Shown here: in pieces, positions 46,820 to 55,252 of the stretch
How positions within the stretch are numbered: position 1 is the first letter of the stretch
Layout: each line of letters begins with the position of its first letter
Notes under the pieces: generated by a model
The model's database searches: none
Told to the model about the DNA's origin: nothing
What the model saw: the letters and a program-made list of their open reading frames with translations, nothing else
Translations under genes and position numbers: made by a program
DNA from: Erwinia persicina
GTDB lineage: Bacteria; Pseudomonadota; Gammaproteobacteria; Enterobacterales; Enterobacteriaceae
NCBI RefSeq assembly: GCF_014838825.1
Contig: NZ_JACYMO010000001.1
Coordinates: 368,566-432,565 of the forward strand
Length of the DNA stretch: 64,000 nucleotides
Direction: 5' to 3'

Positions 46820-48288
46820 ATACAAAGCTCCTTTACAGAATGGGTCAGTGACTGAAAACGCGGCAGATGACGGCGAAATACGTCACTGCCGTGAGAGTCA
46901 TAACGGGTAAGCGGGAAATGCTGTGCCAGCTGCTGGCGGAAAGCCGTGACATCAGCGACGGCACCGGCGGCGATCATCTGGCTGCCGACGTTGCCGAGCG
47001 TGGAGGCTTCCACCGGCCCGGCAAACACCGGAATGCCACAGGCATCGGCACACAGCTGGTTAAGAAACGGGTTCTGGCTGCCGCCGCCGACGATGTGCAA
47101 CTGGCTGAAGCGTGTTCCCCGTACCTGTTCCAGCTCCAGCAGCACCTGGTGGTAACAAAAGGCCAGGCTGTCAAAGATGCAGCGGGCCAGTTCTGCCGGT
47201 GTCGAGGGCACTGGCATACGCTGCCCGGCACAGGCGTCCTGAATCTCACGCACCATGCTGGCGGGGTTAATGAAGCGATCGTCGTTGGGGTTGATCAGCC
47301 AGCGGCAGGCGGGTTGCTGCTGTGCTTCTGCGATCAGCGGGCAGAGGTCGCTGACGGCCAGTTCGTTACACACGCGTTGTAACAGCCACAGGCCCATAAT
47401 ATTCTTCAGCACCCGAAAGCGCCCTTCAGCCCCGCCTTCGTTGGTGATATTCGCTTCCAGTGCCCCCGGGCCGGTACAGGGCTTGAGGCTCTCAAAGCCC
47501 ATTAATGACCAGGTACCGGAGCTGAGATAGGCCGCATTGTCGCCGGTCAGCGGTGTGGCCAGCACGGCACTGGCGGTATCATGGGTGGCAACGGCCACCA
47601 CCGGGATGGCCTTACCCGCTGGACTGTTCCAGACCCCCACTCCCTGGCCTGGCTGCGAGGGCTGGCCAAACCAGGCCGGATCCGCCCCGCTCCAGCGCAG
47701 CAGCTCCGTGTCCCAGTCGCCACTGCTGATATTCAGCATTTGCGTCGTGGTAGCGTTGGTGTACTCCCAGTTGAGTACGCCGGTCAGCCGGTAATGAAGA
47801 TAATCTGGGATCATCAGTGCATGGGCGACCCGATCAGTCCCGGTCGCCCCATCACGGCACAGCGCCCGCAGCTGATACAGTGTATTGAACGGCAGGAACT
47901 GAATGCCGGTTCGCTGATAAATCTGCTCCTGGCCCAGTTCACGGCAGGCCTGGGCCATCAGCCCGTGCGTACGATCGTCACGGTAAGCGACCGGCAGCCC
48001 GACCCGGTTCCCCTCCGCATCCAGCAGCACAAAATCCACCGCCCAGGTATCAATACCGATGCTTTCCGGCACGATGCCCTGCGCGTCAATTTTTTCCAGC
48101 GCGGCAAGGATAAACCCTTCCAGGGCGTCAATATCCCAGCACTGGCGATGCTGAACGGTGATCAGCTGATTGGTGCAGCGGCTGACTTCGCTAAGGGTGA
48201 TAGCTCCGCTCTGTGAGTCATGCTGCGCCAGCATAACGCGGCCGCTGGATGCGCCAAGATCAATGGCAACAAAGTGACGAAGGCTCAT
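46816..48288 (-). CDS. rhaB: rhamnulokinase
   Basis: The 490-residue FGGY kinase begins '[17 protein letters not shown]' and has '[17 protein letters not shown]', '[14 protein letters not shown]' and the adenosine motif '[20 protein letters not shown]', as in E. coli RhaB (489). It phosphorylates L-rhamnulose. It is the first gene of rhaBADM, read away from rhaSR, under control of the sites at 48.34-48.42 kb. Confidence 0.95.
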   Translation of the reverse strand: MSLRHFVAIDLGASSGRVMLAQHDSQSGAITLSEVSRCTNQLITVQHRQCWDIDALEGFILAALEKIDAQGIVPESIGIDTWAVDFVLLDAEGNRVGLPVAYRDDRTHGLMAQACRELGQEQIYQRTGIQFLPFNTLYQLRALCRDGATGTDRVAHALMIPDYLHYRLTGVLNWEYTNATTTQMLNISSGDWDTELLRWSGADPAWFGQPSQPGQGVGVWNSPAGKAIPVVAVATHDTASAVLATPLTGDNAAYLSSGTWSLMGFESLKPCTGPGALEANITNEGGAEGRFRVLKNIMGLWLLQRVCNELAVSDLCPLIAEAQQQPACRWLINPNDDRFINPASMVREIQDACAGQRMPVPSTPAELARCIFDSLAFCYHQVLLELEQVRGTRFSQLHIVGGGSQNPFLNQLCADACGIPVFAGPVEASTLGNVGSQMIAAGAVADVTAFRQQLAQHFPLTRYDSHGSDVFRRHLPRFQSLTHSVKELCI

Positions 48289-48318
48289 GTGATGGCTTCC
48301 TGATGATTCGATGTCACC

Positions 48319-48324
48319 AGTGTA
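48319..48324 (-). promoter_or_regulatory. probable -10 element of rhaBADM
   Basis: TACACT on the minus strand, in TTTTACACTGG, would place transcription start near 48312. With this start the RhaS repeat and the CRP site fall at about -56 and -92.5, as I recall for E. coli. Confidence 0.5.
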
Positions 48325-48343
48325 AAAGAGCCTGTTTTCGCTA

Positions 48344-48393
48344 CCTTCTTACTACTGCCAGCGGGACCGGCGGGCTGGCAGGATGGCAAAGAT
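48344..48393. promoter_or_regulatory. RhaS binding region of rhaBADM
   Basis: A perfect inverted repeat CTGCCAGC-N11-GCTGGCAG (48355-48381, centre 48368) lies about 56 bp from the inferred start. In E. coli RhaS occupies -32 to -81 of the same promoter. The span given is that footprint transferred here. Confidence 0.6.
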
Positions 48394-48395
48394 GA

Positions 48396-48413
48396 ACGTG
48401 AAGTAAATCACAG
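48396..48413. promoter_or_regulatory. CRP site for rhaBADM
   Basis: GTGA-N6-TCAC (core 48398-48411, centre 48404.5) in ACGTGAAGTAAATCACAG is a good match to the CRP consensus and lies ~92.5 bp upstream of the inferred rhaB start. Confidence 0.7.
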
Positions 48414-48442
48414 TTTGGCATCGATGGGGCCGGTGAGGCAGA

Positions 48443-48458
48443 TGTGATGCTGCCCGCA
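48443..48458. promoter_or_regulatory. weak CRP-like site for rhaSR
   Basis: TGTGA-N6-CCGCA has one perfect CRP half. Its centre (48450.5) is 111.5 bp before the inferred rhaS start, the distance I recall for E. coli rhaSR. Confidence 0.4.
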
Positions 48459-48481
48459 TTTCTGACGCATTCCCGCTTTTT

Positions 48482-48528
48482 CTTGAAAAAATCACCGGGA
48501 TAGCGCGATTCCCGGTCAAAAATTCAAG
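48482..48528. promoter_or_regulatory. RhaR binding inverted repeat of rhaSR
   Basis: Two 19-bp arms with CTTGAA-N6-ACCGGGA and its mirror TCCCGGT-N6-TTCAAG are separated by 9 bp. Thirteen positions of each arm pair exactly. The centre (48505) is ~57 bp upstream of a start placed from the -10 TAGACT at 48550-48555. This is the expected RhaR position. Confidence 0.65.
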
Positions 48529-48549
48529 GTGTCGTTTTACGCTGCTGCG

Positions 48550-48555
48550 TAGACT
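48550..48555 (+). promoter_or_regulatory. probable -10 element of rhaSR
   Basis: TAGACT, with start near 48562 and a 25-base leader to the rhaS ATG. The same hexamer occurs upstream of rhaT on the minus strand (51422-51427). Confidence 0.45.
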
Positions 48556-48586
48556 CTGTTACCTGAATGTTAAAGAGGAAACGATC

Positions 48587-49411
48587 ATGACCGTGCTGCA
48601 CAGCGTTGATTTCTTCCCGACAGGGCATTTCCCCGTCGCCATTGAACCCCGTGCGCCGCAGGGCGTGTTTCCTGAACACTATCATGATGATTTTCATGAA
48701 ATCGTCATTGTTGAGCAGGGGGCAGGCATTCATGTGTTTAACGGGCAGTCGCAGCCGTTATGCAGCGGCTGTGTCTGTTTTGTCCGCAGCCATGATCGCC
48801 ACTTGTATGAGCAAACCGAGAATCTGTGCCTGACAAACGTGCTGTATCGCGGGCCGGAGTCGTTCCGTTTTCTGGCGGGGCTGGAACATCTGTTGCCCCA
48901 GGAGCAGGACGGCCACTACCCTTCCCACTGGCGCATCGGCAATAAGGTACTGGCCCAGGCCAGGCAGCTGCTCGACCACCTTGTGCAGCCGCCGCTGAAT
49001 GACAGCCTCAGCAGTCAGGCGGAACAGGAGATGTATTTCATGCGCCTGCTGGTCCTGCTGCGTCAGGGATGCAGTGCTGCGGACAGTGACGATCAGGACA
49101 GCCGCCTGCGTGGTCTGCTGGACTGGCTGGCGGATCACTACAGTGAGGACGTTGACTGGGAAGGCCTGGCTGACCGCTTCTCACTTTCACTGCGCACGCT
49201 GCATCGCCAGTTAAAACATCAGACCGGCAGTACGCCCCAGCGCTACCTTAACCGCCTGCGGCTGCTGGAGGCCCGTCATCTGCTGCGCCACAGCGAAATG
49301 CGCGTTACCGATATTGCGTTTCACTGTGGTTTTGGTGACAGCAATCACTTTTCTACGCTGTTCAAGCGTGAGTTTGGCTGTTCTCCCCGTACACTGCGAC
49401 AACATAACTGA
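48587..49411 (+). CDS. rhaS: rhamnose-responsive activator RhaS (AraC family)
   Basis: The 274-residue protein (E. coli 278) has an N-terminal cupin ('[27 protein letters not shown]'-type) and a C-terminal double helix-turn-helix ('[21 protein letters not shown]', '[25 protein letters not shown]'). With rhamnose bound it activates rhaBAD and rhaT. GAGGAAACGATC precedes the ATG. It is divergent from rhaB and followed by rhaR 11 bp on. Confidence 0.95.
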   Translation: MTVLHSVDFFPTGHFPVAIEPRAPQGVFPEHYHDDFHEIVIVEQGAGIHVFNGQSQPLCSGCVCFVRSHDRHLYEQTENLCLTNVLYRGPESFRFLAGLEHLLPQEQDGHYPSHWRIGNKVLAQARQLLDHLVQPPLNDSLSSQAEQEMYFMRLLVLLRQGCSAADSDDQDSRLRGLLDWLADHYSEDVDWEGLADRFSLSLRTLHRQLKHQTGSTPQRYLNRLRLLEARHLLRHSEMRVTDIAFHCGFGDSNHFSTLFKREFGCSPRTLRQHN

Positions 49412-49422
49412 TGAGGTGATCC

Positions 49423-50283
49423 GTGACTGCTCTCCTTCGGCTGGCAAAAGCTGACTATTTACCGTCTGAACAAATGCCCGTTGCGGTGGCTGAACGTACC
49501 TCACAACCCTCCTTCCCGCCTCACGTTCACGAATTCAATGAGATTGTGCTGGTGTGGCGCGGGAATGGCCTGCATGTGATGAATGATCGGCCCTGGCTGG
49601 TCACCTGCGGCGACATCTTCTATCTGAATGCCGATGACTGTCACAGCTATGAGTCGGTCAATGAGCTGGCGCTGGATAATATTATTTACTGCCCGGAGCG
49701 CTTTCAGCTGAGTCTGGACTGGTCGCAGCTGCTGCCCCCGCCCGAGTCCGCCGCATGGCGGTTAACCACGCGGGGGATGGCGCTGGCACGCGGCGTGATC
49801 CAGCAGCTGGAACAGGAGAGCCGCAAAAGCGACGTGCTGTCGCGTCAGCTGACGGAAGCGCTGTTTTTACAGCTGGCGCTGGTGTTGCAGCGCCATCGCT
49901 ATGCGTCCGATCGCGCCTGGCAGATGCCGGAGGGGGAACAGCTCGATCTGCTGATGGCGGCCATTCAGGGGCAGATAGCGGTGCCTTTCGACCTCGCCAC
50001 CTTCTGCGAACAGCATCAGCTGGCCGAGCGGGCGCTAAAACAGCTGTTCCGCCAGCAGACCGGGATGACTGTCGGTCATTACCTCCGCCAGCTGCAGCTG
50101 TGCCAGGCGAAGCACCTGCTGCGAACCAGTGACGGTCTGATTGGCGAAGTGGCTTCCCGCTGCGGCTTCGATGACAGCAACTATTTCTCGGTGGTGTTTA
50201 CCCGCGAGACCGGCATGACACCCAGCGCATGGCGCCAGCAGTTTGTTCGTCCGCCTTCCCTCGCCCGCCACGAAAAAGCCTGA
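49423..50283 (+). CDS. rhaR: rhamnose-responsive activator RhaR (AraC family)
   Basis: The 286-residue protein has the cupin region '[25 protein letters not shown]' and the AraC domain ending '[29 protein letters not shown]'. It is a paralogue of RhaS and activates rhaSR itself. GTG start with GAGGTGATCC before it. The order rhaS-rhaR matches E. coli. Confidence 0.94.
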   Translation: MTALLRLAKADYLPSEQMPVAVAERTSQPSFPPHVHEFNEIVLVWRGNGLHVMNDRPWLVTCGDIFYLNADDCHSYESVNELALDNIIYCPERFQLSLDWSQLLPPPESAAWRLTTRGMALARGVIQQLEQESRKSDVLSRQLTEALFLQLALVLQRHRYASDRAWQMPEGEQLDLLMAAIQGQIAVPFDLATFCEQHQLAERALKQLFRQQTGMTVGHYLRQLQLCQAKHLLRTSDGLIGEVASRCGFDDSNYFSVVFTRETGMTPSAWRQQFVRPPSLARHEKA

Positions 50284-50299
50284 TGCGCAGCATGCACAA

Positions 50300-50350
50300 G
50301 GGCTGACCGCCTGGCCAGCCCCTGACTGCTACCCTGACGTTGCCGTCAGG
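50300..50350. terminator. two hairpins between rhaR and rhaT
   Basis: GGGCTG-N10-CAGCCC (50300-50321) follows rhaR, and CCTGACG-TTGC-CGTCAGG (50333-50350) overlaps the last codons of rhaT on the other strand. No T-run is seen; the first may terminate rhaSR. Confidence 0.5.
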
Positions 50351-51380
50351 AAACCATTCCCAGACCAACAATATTCGCTGCCAGGATAATCACAAAGCAG
50401 CCGACGCTCAGCACGCGCACCGGCTGACGTCCGACGTTGTTCCACTCTTTCAGTATCAACCCCACCAGGCCGCCACACAGCACATAGAAGCTCATATGCA
50501 GCATCCAGCTGACGAAGTCGTACTGTGCCGGAATTCGTGCATGGCCCCAGGCATAGAAGAAGAACTGCAGATACCACATGGTACCGCCCAGCAGGGAGAG
50601 CGCAATATTGGCCATCAGCACCGACTTCACCACGGAGAAATCGGCCTTGACTGACAGGTCTGATCGGGTGGCCAGCCGGACAAAACAGAAGCCAAGGTTA
50701 ACCAGCGCACCGCCGCCCATGATCACCACATAGCTTGGCAGTGCCACATACAACGGGTCGATACCCAGCGCCGCAGCGGCGTCGTGCATGGGTTTGGCGG
50801 CATCCATGGCGAATGACATGCCGGCGGAGAAGATCCCGCACATCACCGCCAGCACCAGCCCTTTTTTCAGATTGAACTCTTCTGCGGTGATGCCCATGGC
50901 CCGCTCTTTTAACAGCCCGGCACGGGAGACAATCGCCACGCCCGCCAGGGCGACCAGCACCCCCAGAAGGGTCATCCGGCCTCCCGCAGAGCTGAACAGC
51001 TCAACGAAACGCCCCTGCAGAAGCGGGGTCATCAGCGTACCGACGACCAGAGTGATACCGATAGCAATGCCAATACCCATCGACATACCGAGATAACGCA
51101 TGGTCAGGCCATAGTTGATATTTCCGATCCCCCACATTGCGCCGAACAGGAAGACCGGCATCAGCTGGGCAAGGGTAAATGAACTGTAGTAGGCCCAGAA
51201 GTTGGGCAGCAGGATGGCGCTGACCGCCCAGGGGAGCACGATCCACGACATGATCCCCCCCACTGACCACATGGTTTCCCATGACCAGTGACGAACTTTT
51301 TTAAAGGGTGCGTAAAAGCAGGCAGCACTGGCGGCCCCGACCAGATGCCACAAAATACCGGAGACGATGGCTTCATTCAT
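50346..51380 (-). CDS. rhaT: L-rhamnose/proton symporter
   Basis: From ATG 51380 the protein has 344 residues, the E. coli length, and ten membrane helices. '[34 protein letters not shown]' begins at ~8 and '[35 protein letters not shown]' lies near the end, both RhaT signatures. It imports L-rhamnose with a proton. A longer upstream frame is not supported by a ribosome site, and AAGGAAAAC precedes this ATG. Confidence 0.94.
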   Translation of the reverse strand: MNEAIVSGILWHLVGAASAACFYAPFKKVRHWSWETMWSVGGIMSWIVLPWAVSAILLPNFWAYYSSFTLAQLMPVFLFGAMWGIGNINYGLTMRYLGMSMGIGIAIGITLVVGTLMTPLLQGRFVELFSSAGGRMTLLGVLVALAGVAIVSRAGLLKERAMGITAEEFNLKKGLVLAVMCGIFSAGMSFAMDAAKPMHDAAAALGIDPLYVALPSYVVIMGGGALVNLGFCFVRLATRSDLSVKADFSVVKSVLMANIALSLLGGTMWYLQFFFYAWGHARIPAQYDFVSWMLHMSFYVLCGGLVGLILKEWNNVGRQPVRVLSVGCFVIILAANIVGLGMVS

Positions 51381-51762
51381 TTTTTGTTTTCCTTCGTTGT
51401 TGTTTGCCCTGATGACGAAGGAGTCTACGGAGAATGCGTACCGTTCAACCTTACGCTGGCTGCCCCACTGGCAGCAAATCTGGCAAAATTCAGCGCCTTC
51501 CACCGACCACGATCACAAATCACCGATCTCAGCGCTGGCCACCCGTCATGGCGTGATTTTCGCTAAGCCGCTCATATTCAACACTAAATCTCAAAAATGC
51601 CAGATGCGACACGGGGTTCTTGCGGATTTTGCCAGCCAGCTCTCATTGATGGCAGCCAGATCAAGGTGATTGCGGCCCGGCTGTTGCACCGTTTCAGGCC
51701 TGCAACAGCCTTTATGCTGTCCGTTAACAACCCTGTAAAAATCATGTCACGGAGAAGCTGCC
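51381..51762. promoter_or_regulatory. divergent promoter region of rhaT and aldA
   Basis: 382 bp with no gene. For rhaT, a minus-strand TAGACT (51422-51427) may be the -10; the palindrome GCTGCC-N5-GGCAGC (51459-51475) and a weak CRP-like TCACC half at ~51520 lie behind it. The aldA side has repeated GCCAGC motifs (51632-51660), reminiscent of the RhaS site arms. All assignments are tentative. Confidence 0.4.
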
Positions 51763-53202
51763 ATGAACCCAGTTCAGCAACAGATGTACATCAACGGTGA
51801 ATTTGTCGAAAACCGCGCCGATCGCTGGATCGAGGTGATCAACCCGGCGACGGAAGCCCTGCTGTCGCGTATTCCCGAAGGCAGTGCTGACGATGCACAG
51901 CGGGCCATTGATGCCGCTGCGGCTGCCCAGCCCGGCTGGGAAGCGCTGCCCGCCATCGAGCGCGGTCACTGGCTGCAGAAAATCGCTCAGGGCGTGCGTC
52001 AGCGTGCCGACGAACTGACGGCTGTCATTGTCGCGGAAGGCGGTAAAACGCAGGAACTGGCCAAAACCGAGGTCTTTTTCACCGCTGACTACCTGGACTA
52101 TATGGCCGGATGGGCCCGCCGCTACGAGGGCGAGATTGTCCAGAGCGACCGCCCGCAGGAAAATATTCTGGTCTTTAAGAAAGCCATTGGCGTGACCACC
52201 GGCATCCTGCCGTGGAACTTCCCGTTCTTCCTGATCGCCCGTAAGGCCGCTCCGGCCCTGCTGACTGGCAATACGATAGTGATAAAACCCAGTGAACTGA
52301 CGCCGAACAACGCGATCATATTCGCACAGATTGTGCACGACATCGGTCTGCCTGCTGGGGTGTTTAACCTGGTGACGGGCTATGGCCCGGTGGTAGGCCA
52401 TGCGCTGGCGGCCAGCCCGAAAGTCGGCCTGGTCAGCCTGACCGGCAGCGTAGGGGCCGGTGTTGCTACCATGCAGGCGGTGGCAAACAACATCACTAAA
52501 GTCTCGCTGGAGTTAGGCGGTAAAGCTCCGGCGATTATTATGAACGATGCCGATCTCGATCTGGCCGTCAGGGCAGTTGTTGCCTCGCGGATGATCAATA
52601 CCGGGCAGGTATGTAACTGCGCCGAGCGCCTGTATGTGCAGGACGGAGTGTACGATGAGGTGGTTGAGCGCATGAGCGCAGCCTTTAAAAAAGTCACCTG
52701 GGGTGATCCTGCAACGCAGAAAGGACTGGATATGGGCCCGCTGATCACAGCGGCCGCCCTGCAGCGCGTAGAGCAGAAAGTGGCGGATGCCGTCGCTGCG
52801 GGCGCGACCATCGTCACCGGCGGCAGACGGGCGGGCACCACCGGTTTCTTCTTCGAACCGACCCTGCTCACCAACGTAGAGCAGCAGATGGACATTATGC
52901 AGGACGAGACATTTGGCCCGGTTCTTCCGGTGATGAAATTTAGTACGCTAGATGAAGCCATCGCGCTGGCCAACGACAGCGACTACGGCCTGACCTCCTC
53001 TATTTTCACCCGCAACCTCAACACGGCGATGCTGGCACTGAAGCAGCTTAAGTTTGGTGAAACCTACGTCAACCGTGAGCATTTCGAAGCGATGCAGGGG
53101 TTCCATGCAGGCTGGCGTAAGTCCGGCATTGGCGGTGCCGATGGCCGTCACGGGCTGGAAGAGTATCTGCAAACCCACGTCGCCTATCTGCAGTATCAGT
53201 AA
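51763..53202 (+). CDS. aldA: lactaldehyde/glycolaldehyde dehydrogenase
   Basis: The 479-residue protein has exactly the length of E. coli AldA, with 'ITGILPWNFPFFLIARK'-type cofactor loop, 'VSLELGGKAPAIIM' and the catalytic Cys in 'NTGQVCNCAERLYV'. It oxidises the L-lactaldehyde released by RhaD to L-lactate. In E. coli aldA is far from rha; here it is beside rhaT and divergent from it, so it is probably part of the RhaS/CRP regulon. GGAG lies 8 bases before the ATG. Confidence 0.94.
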   Translation: MNPVQQQMYINGEFVENRADRWIEVINPATEALLSRIPEGSADDAQRAIDAAAAAQPGWEALPAIERGHWLQKIAQGVRQRADELTAVIVAEGGKTQELAKTEVFFTADYLDYMAGWARRYEGEIVQSDRPQENILVFKKAIGVTTGILPWNFPFFLIARKAAPALLTGNTIVIKPSELTPNNAIIFAQIVHDIGLPAGVFNLVTGYGPVVGHALAASPKVGLVSLTGSVGAGVATMQAVANNITKVSLELGGKAPAIIMNDADLDLAVRAVVASRMINTGQVCNCAERLYVQDGVYDEVVERMSAAFKKVTWGDPATQKGLDMGPLITAAALQRVEQKVADAVAAGATIVTGGRRAGTTGFFFEPTLLTNVEQQMDIMQDETFGPVLPVMKFSTLDEAIALANDSDYGLTSSIFTRNLNTAMLALKQLKFGETYVNREHFEAMQGFHAGWRKSGIGGADGRHGLEEYLQTHVAYLQYQ

Positions 53203-53212
53203 GCACCGTTGC

Positions 53213-53244
53213 CGCACGGATTGAGGCTTTCCTCACTCCGTGCG
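53213..53244 (+). terminator. long hairpin after aldA
   Basis: CGCACGGA...TCCGTGCG with an inner GAGG...CCTC pairing forms a long stem directly behind aldA. No T-run follows, so the role as terminator is likely but not certain. Confidence 0.55.
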
Positions 53245-53356
53245 ACAGACAAGCGCGTTATCCGCTCTGCGCATATCGTTATCATAACTCCTCGTTAAGC
53301 CTCTCCCAGGCATTTTGTTATGTTTTCCCATTGCTCTTATCTCCTGGGGAAATAAC

Positions 53357-54310
53357 ATGAAAAAAGCACGCTTAAGCGGTCTGATCGCCGCCATCGTTAC
53401 TGCGACCACCCTGTCGGCTGCGGCCGCAGAATCTGTGCCAAAAACCATTAACATCGGCTATCAAAAGGCCAATATTTTCGCCCTGCTGAAATACCGCGGC
53501 ACCCTGGACGAAAAGTTTAAAAAGCAGGGTATTGCCGTGCGCTGGGTGGAGTTTCCCGCCGGGCCACAAATGCTGGAGGGGCTGAACGTAGGTAGCATCG
53601 ATCTGGCGGCAACCGGGGATGCACCGCCGGTCTTTGCTCAGGCGGCCCAGGCTGATCTGGTCTATCTGGCCCACTCCCCGGCGAATCCCAAAACCGAGGC
53701 TATTGTGGTGCCGGAAAACTCGCCCGTTAAAAACGTGGCTGACCTGAAAGGGAAACGCGTGGCGCTGAATAAAGGCTCTGACGTGAACTACCTGCTGGTC
53801 AGCGCACTGGAAGATGCCGGACTGAGCTACAGGGACATTACCCCGGTATACCTTCCGCCGGCGGATGCCCGTGCGGCGTTTCAGCGCGGTGCGGTGGATG
53901 CGTGGGTGATCTGGGACCCGTACTACGCCGAAGTGCAAACCCGTGCCAACGCGCGCCTGGTCAAAAATGCGGAAGGCCTGGTACCGCACTACACCTTCTA
54001 CCTTGCCAGTCGCAAGTTTGCCGACCGCTGGCCGCAGACGGCAAAGCAGGTGGTGGATGAGTTGGGTACCCTGAGTGACTGGGCTAATGCTCACCCGGCG
54101 CAGGCGGCCGGGATCCTGTCGGCATCCACCGGTCTGCCGCAGCCCATCTGGCAGCGGGCGCTGGCCAGAATGCCCTATGGTGCGGAGCGGATGACGCCGG
54201 AAGTGTTTAAGCAGCAGCAGGCACTGGCCAATAAATTTACCCAGATTGGGCTGCTGCCGGTGAAAGTGAATGTCAGTTCAGCGACCTGGTCGCTGGATAA
54301 ATCACGCTGA
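53357..54310 (+). CDS. aliphatic sulfonate-type ABC substrate-binding protein
   Basis: From ATG 53357 (CTGGGG upstream) the 317-residue protein has a signal peptide (MKKARLSGLIAAIVTATTLSAAAA) and an SsuA/TauA fold: 'INIGYQKANIFALLKYRGTLDEKFK', 'GSIDLAATGDAPPVFAQA', 'FQRGAVDAWVIWDPYYAE'. It resembles SsuA (319 residues). No permease or ATPase is nearby, so it must dock on a remote transporter. It would bind alkanesulfonates or similar compounds. Confidence 0.88.
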   Translation: MKKARLSGLIAAIVTATTLSAAAAESVPKTINIGYQKANIFALLKYRGTLDEKFKKQGIAVRWVEFPAGPQMLEGLNVGSIDLAATGDAPPVFAQAAQADLVYLAHSPANPKTEAIVVPENSPVKNVADLKGKRVALNKGSDVNYLLVSALEDAGLSYRDITPVYLPPADARAAFQRGAVDAWVIWDPYYAEVQTRANARLVKNAEGLVPHYTFYLASRKFADRWPQTAKQVVDELGTLSDWANAHPAQAAGILSASTGLPQPIWQRALARMPYGAERMTPEVFKQQQALANKFTQIGLLPVKVNVSSATWSLDKSR

Positions 54311-54348
54311 TCGCGGGCCGCCCGGCTGAAGCGGGTGACCCTTAACGA

Positions 54349-55230
54349 TCAGATAAAGGATTTCAGTGCAATGCTGGCGGCTTTCGCCAGCACGTCCTGA
54401 CGACTCTGCTCCTCCGGGGCATGCTGGGTAAAGTAGATAGAAAGGATCAGCGGAGCCTTGCCCGGAGGCCAGAGGATAGCGACATCGTTGGTTGTGCCAT
54501 AGCCCCCGCTACCAGTCTTATCCCCGATTTCCCAGCTAGCAGGCAGCGCCGCAGCAATGGCGTTTTTACCCGTGGTGTTCCCCTTCAGCCAGGCGATCAG
54601 TTGCTGTCGCTGGGCAGTCTGTAATCCCGACTTCACCAACAGCTGCTGCACGCTATGCGACATATGCAGCGGCGTGGTGGTGTCACGCGGATCGCCCGGG
54701 ATGGCGGTGTTGAGCGTCGGTTCATTACGGTCGAGCTGCGTGACACTGTCACCTAAAGATCGGGCCAGCCGCGTTACCGATGAGGGTCCTCCCAGCAGCG
54801 TCAGCAGCACGTTGGCCGCCAGGTTGTCACTGTATTGCAGCGCGGCCGCACACAGATCGCTGACGGTCATCCCCTGCGGATGCTTCGCCGTTACTGGCAT
54901 ATAGCTCAGATGATCTGCGGGTGTCCAGTGCAGGGTTTGTTGCATCAGGGCGGGCTGCGACTCGCTGCGTTTTAAAACGGCAGCGACCAGCAGCAGTTTA
55001 AAGGTGCTGCACAGCGGGAAGCGTTCGTCGCCGCGATAGCTCCACGCCTGCTGGCTGGCGCTGTCGATCAGGGCCAGCCCGATGCGGCCGTTCACCTCTG
55101 TTTCCAGTGCGGCAAGCTGCCGCTGCAGCGAATCACTGGCTGCAAATACGTTCAATGGCATCAGCGAGGCGGTCAGCGCCAGCGCCGCACCCGCCACCAG
55201 CAGCTGGCGGCGTTGCAGTAAAATCGTCAT
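54349..55230 (-). CDS. class A beta-lactamase
   Basis: The 293-residue protein carries the class A motifs: Ser75-T-F-K (Ambler 70-73), SDN at 134, ExxLN at 170-174 and KTG at 238-240. Cys74 before the serine (Ambler 69) and Ser at Ambler 237 (DKTGSGGYGTTND) are shared with CTX-M and related enterobacterial enzymes, unlike TEM. The leader has a twin-arginine (LLQRRQLLVAG) and may use Tat. It hydrolyses penicillins and perhaps some cephalosporins; the spectrum cannot be read reliably. It lies 22 bp downstream of dcp, possibly cotranscribed. No AmpR-type regulator is next to it. Confidence 0.93.
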   Translation of the reverse strand: MTILLQRRQLLVAGAALALTASLMPLNVFAASDSLQRQLAALETEVNGRIGLALIDSASQQAWSYRGDERFPLCSTFKLLLVAAVLKRSESQPALMQQTLHWTPADHLSYMPVTAKHPQGMTVSDLCAAALQYSDNLAANVLLTLLGGPSSVTRLARSLGDSVTQLDRNEPTLNTAIPGDPRDTTTPLHMSHSVQQLLVKSGLQTAQRQQLIAWLKGNTTGKNAIAAALPASWEIGDKTGSGGYGTTNDVAILWPPGKAPLILSIYFTQHAPEEQSRQDVLAKAASIALKSFI

Positions 55231-55252
55231 AGAATTCCTTTCAGCGAAAGAT

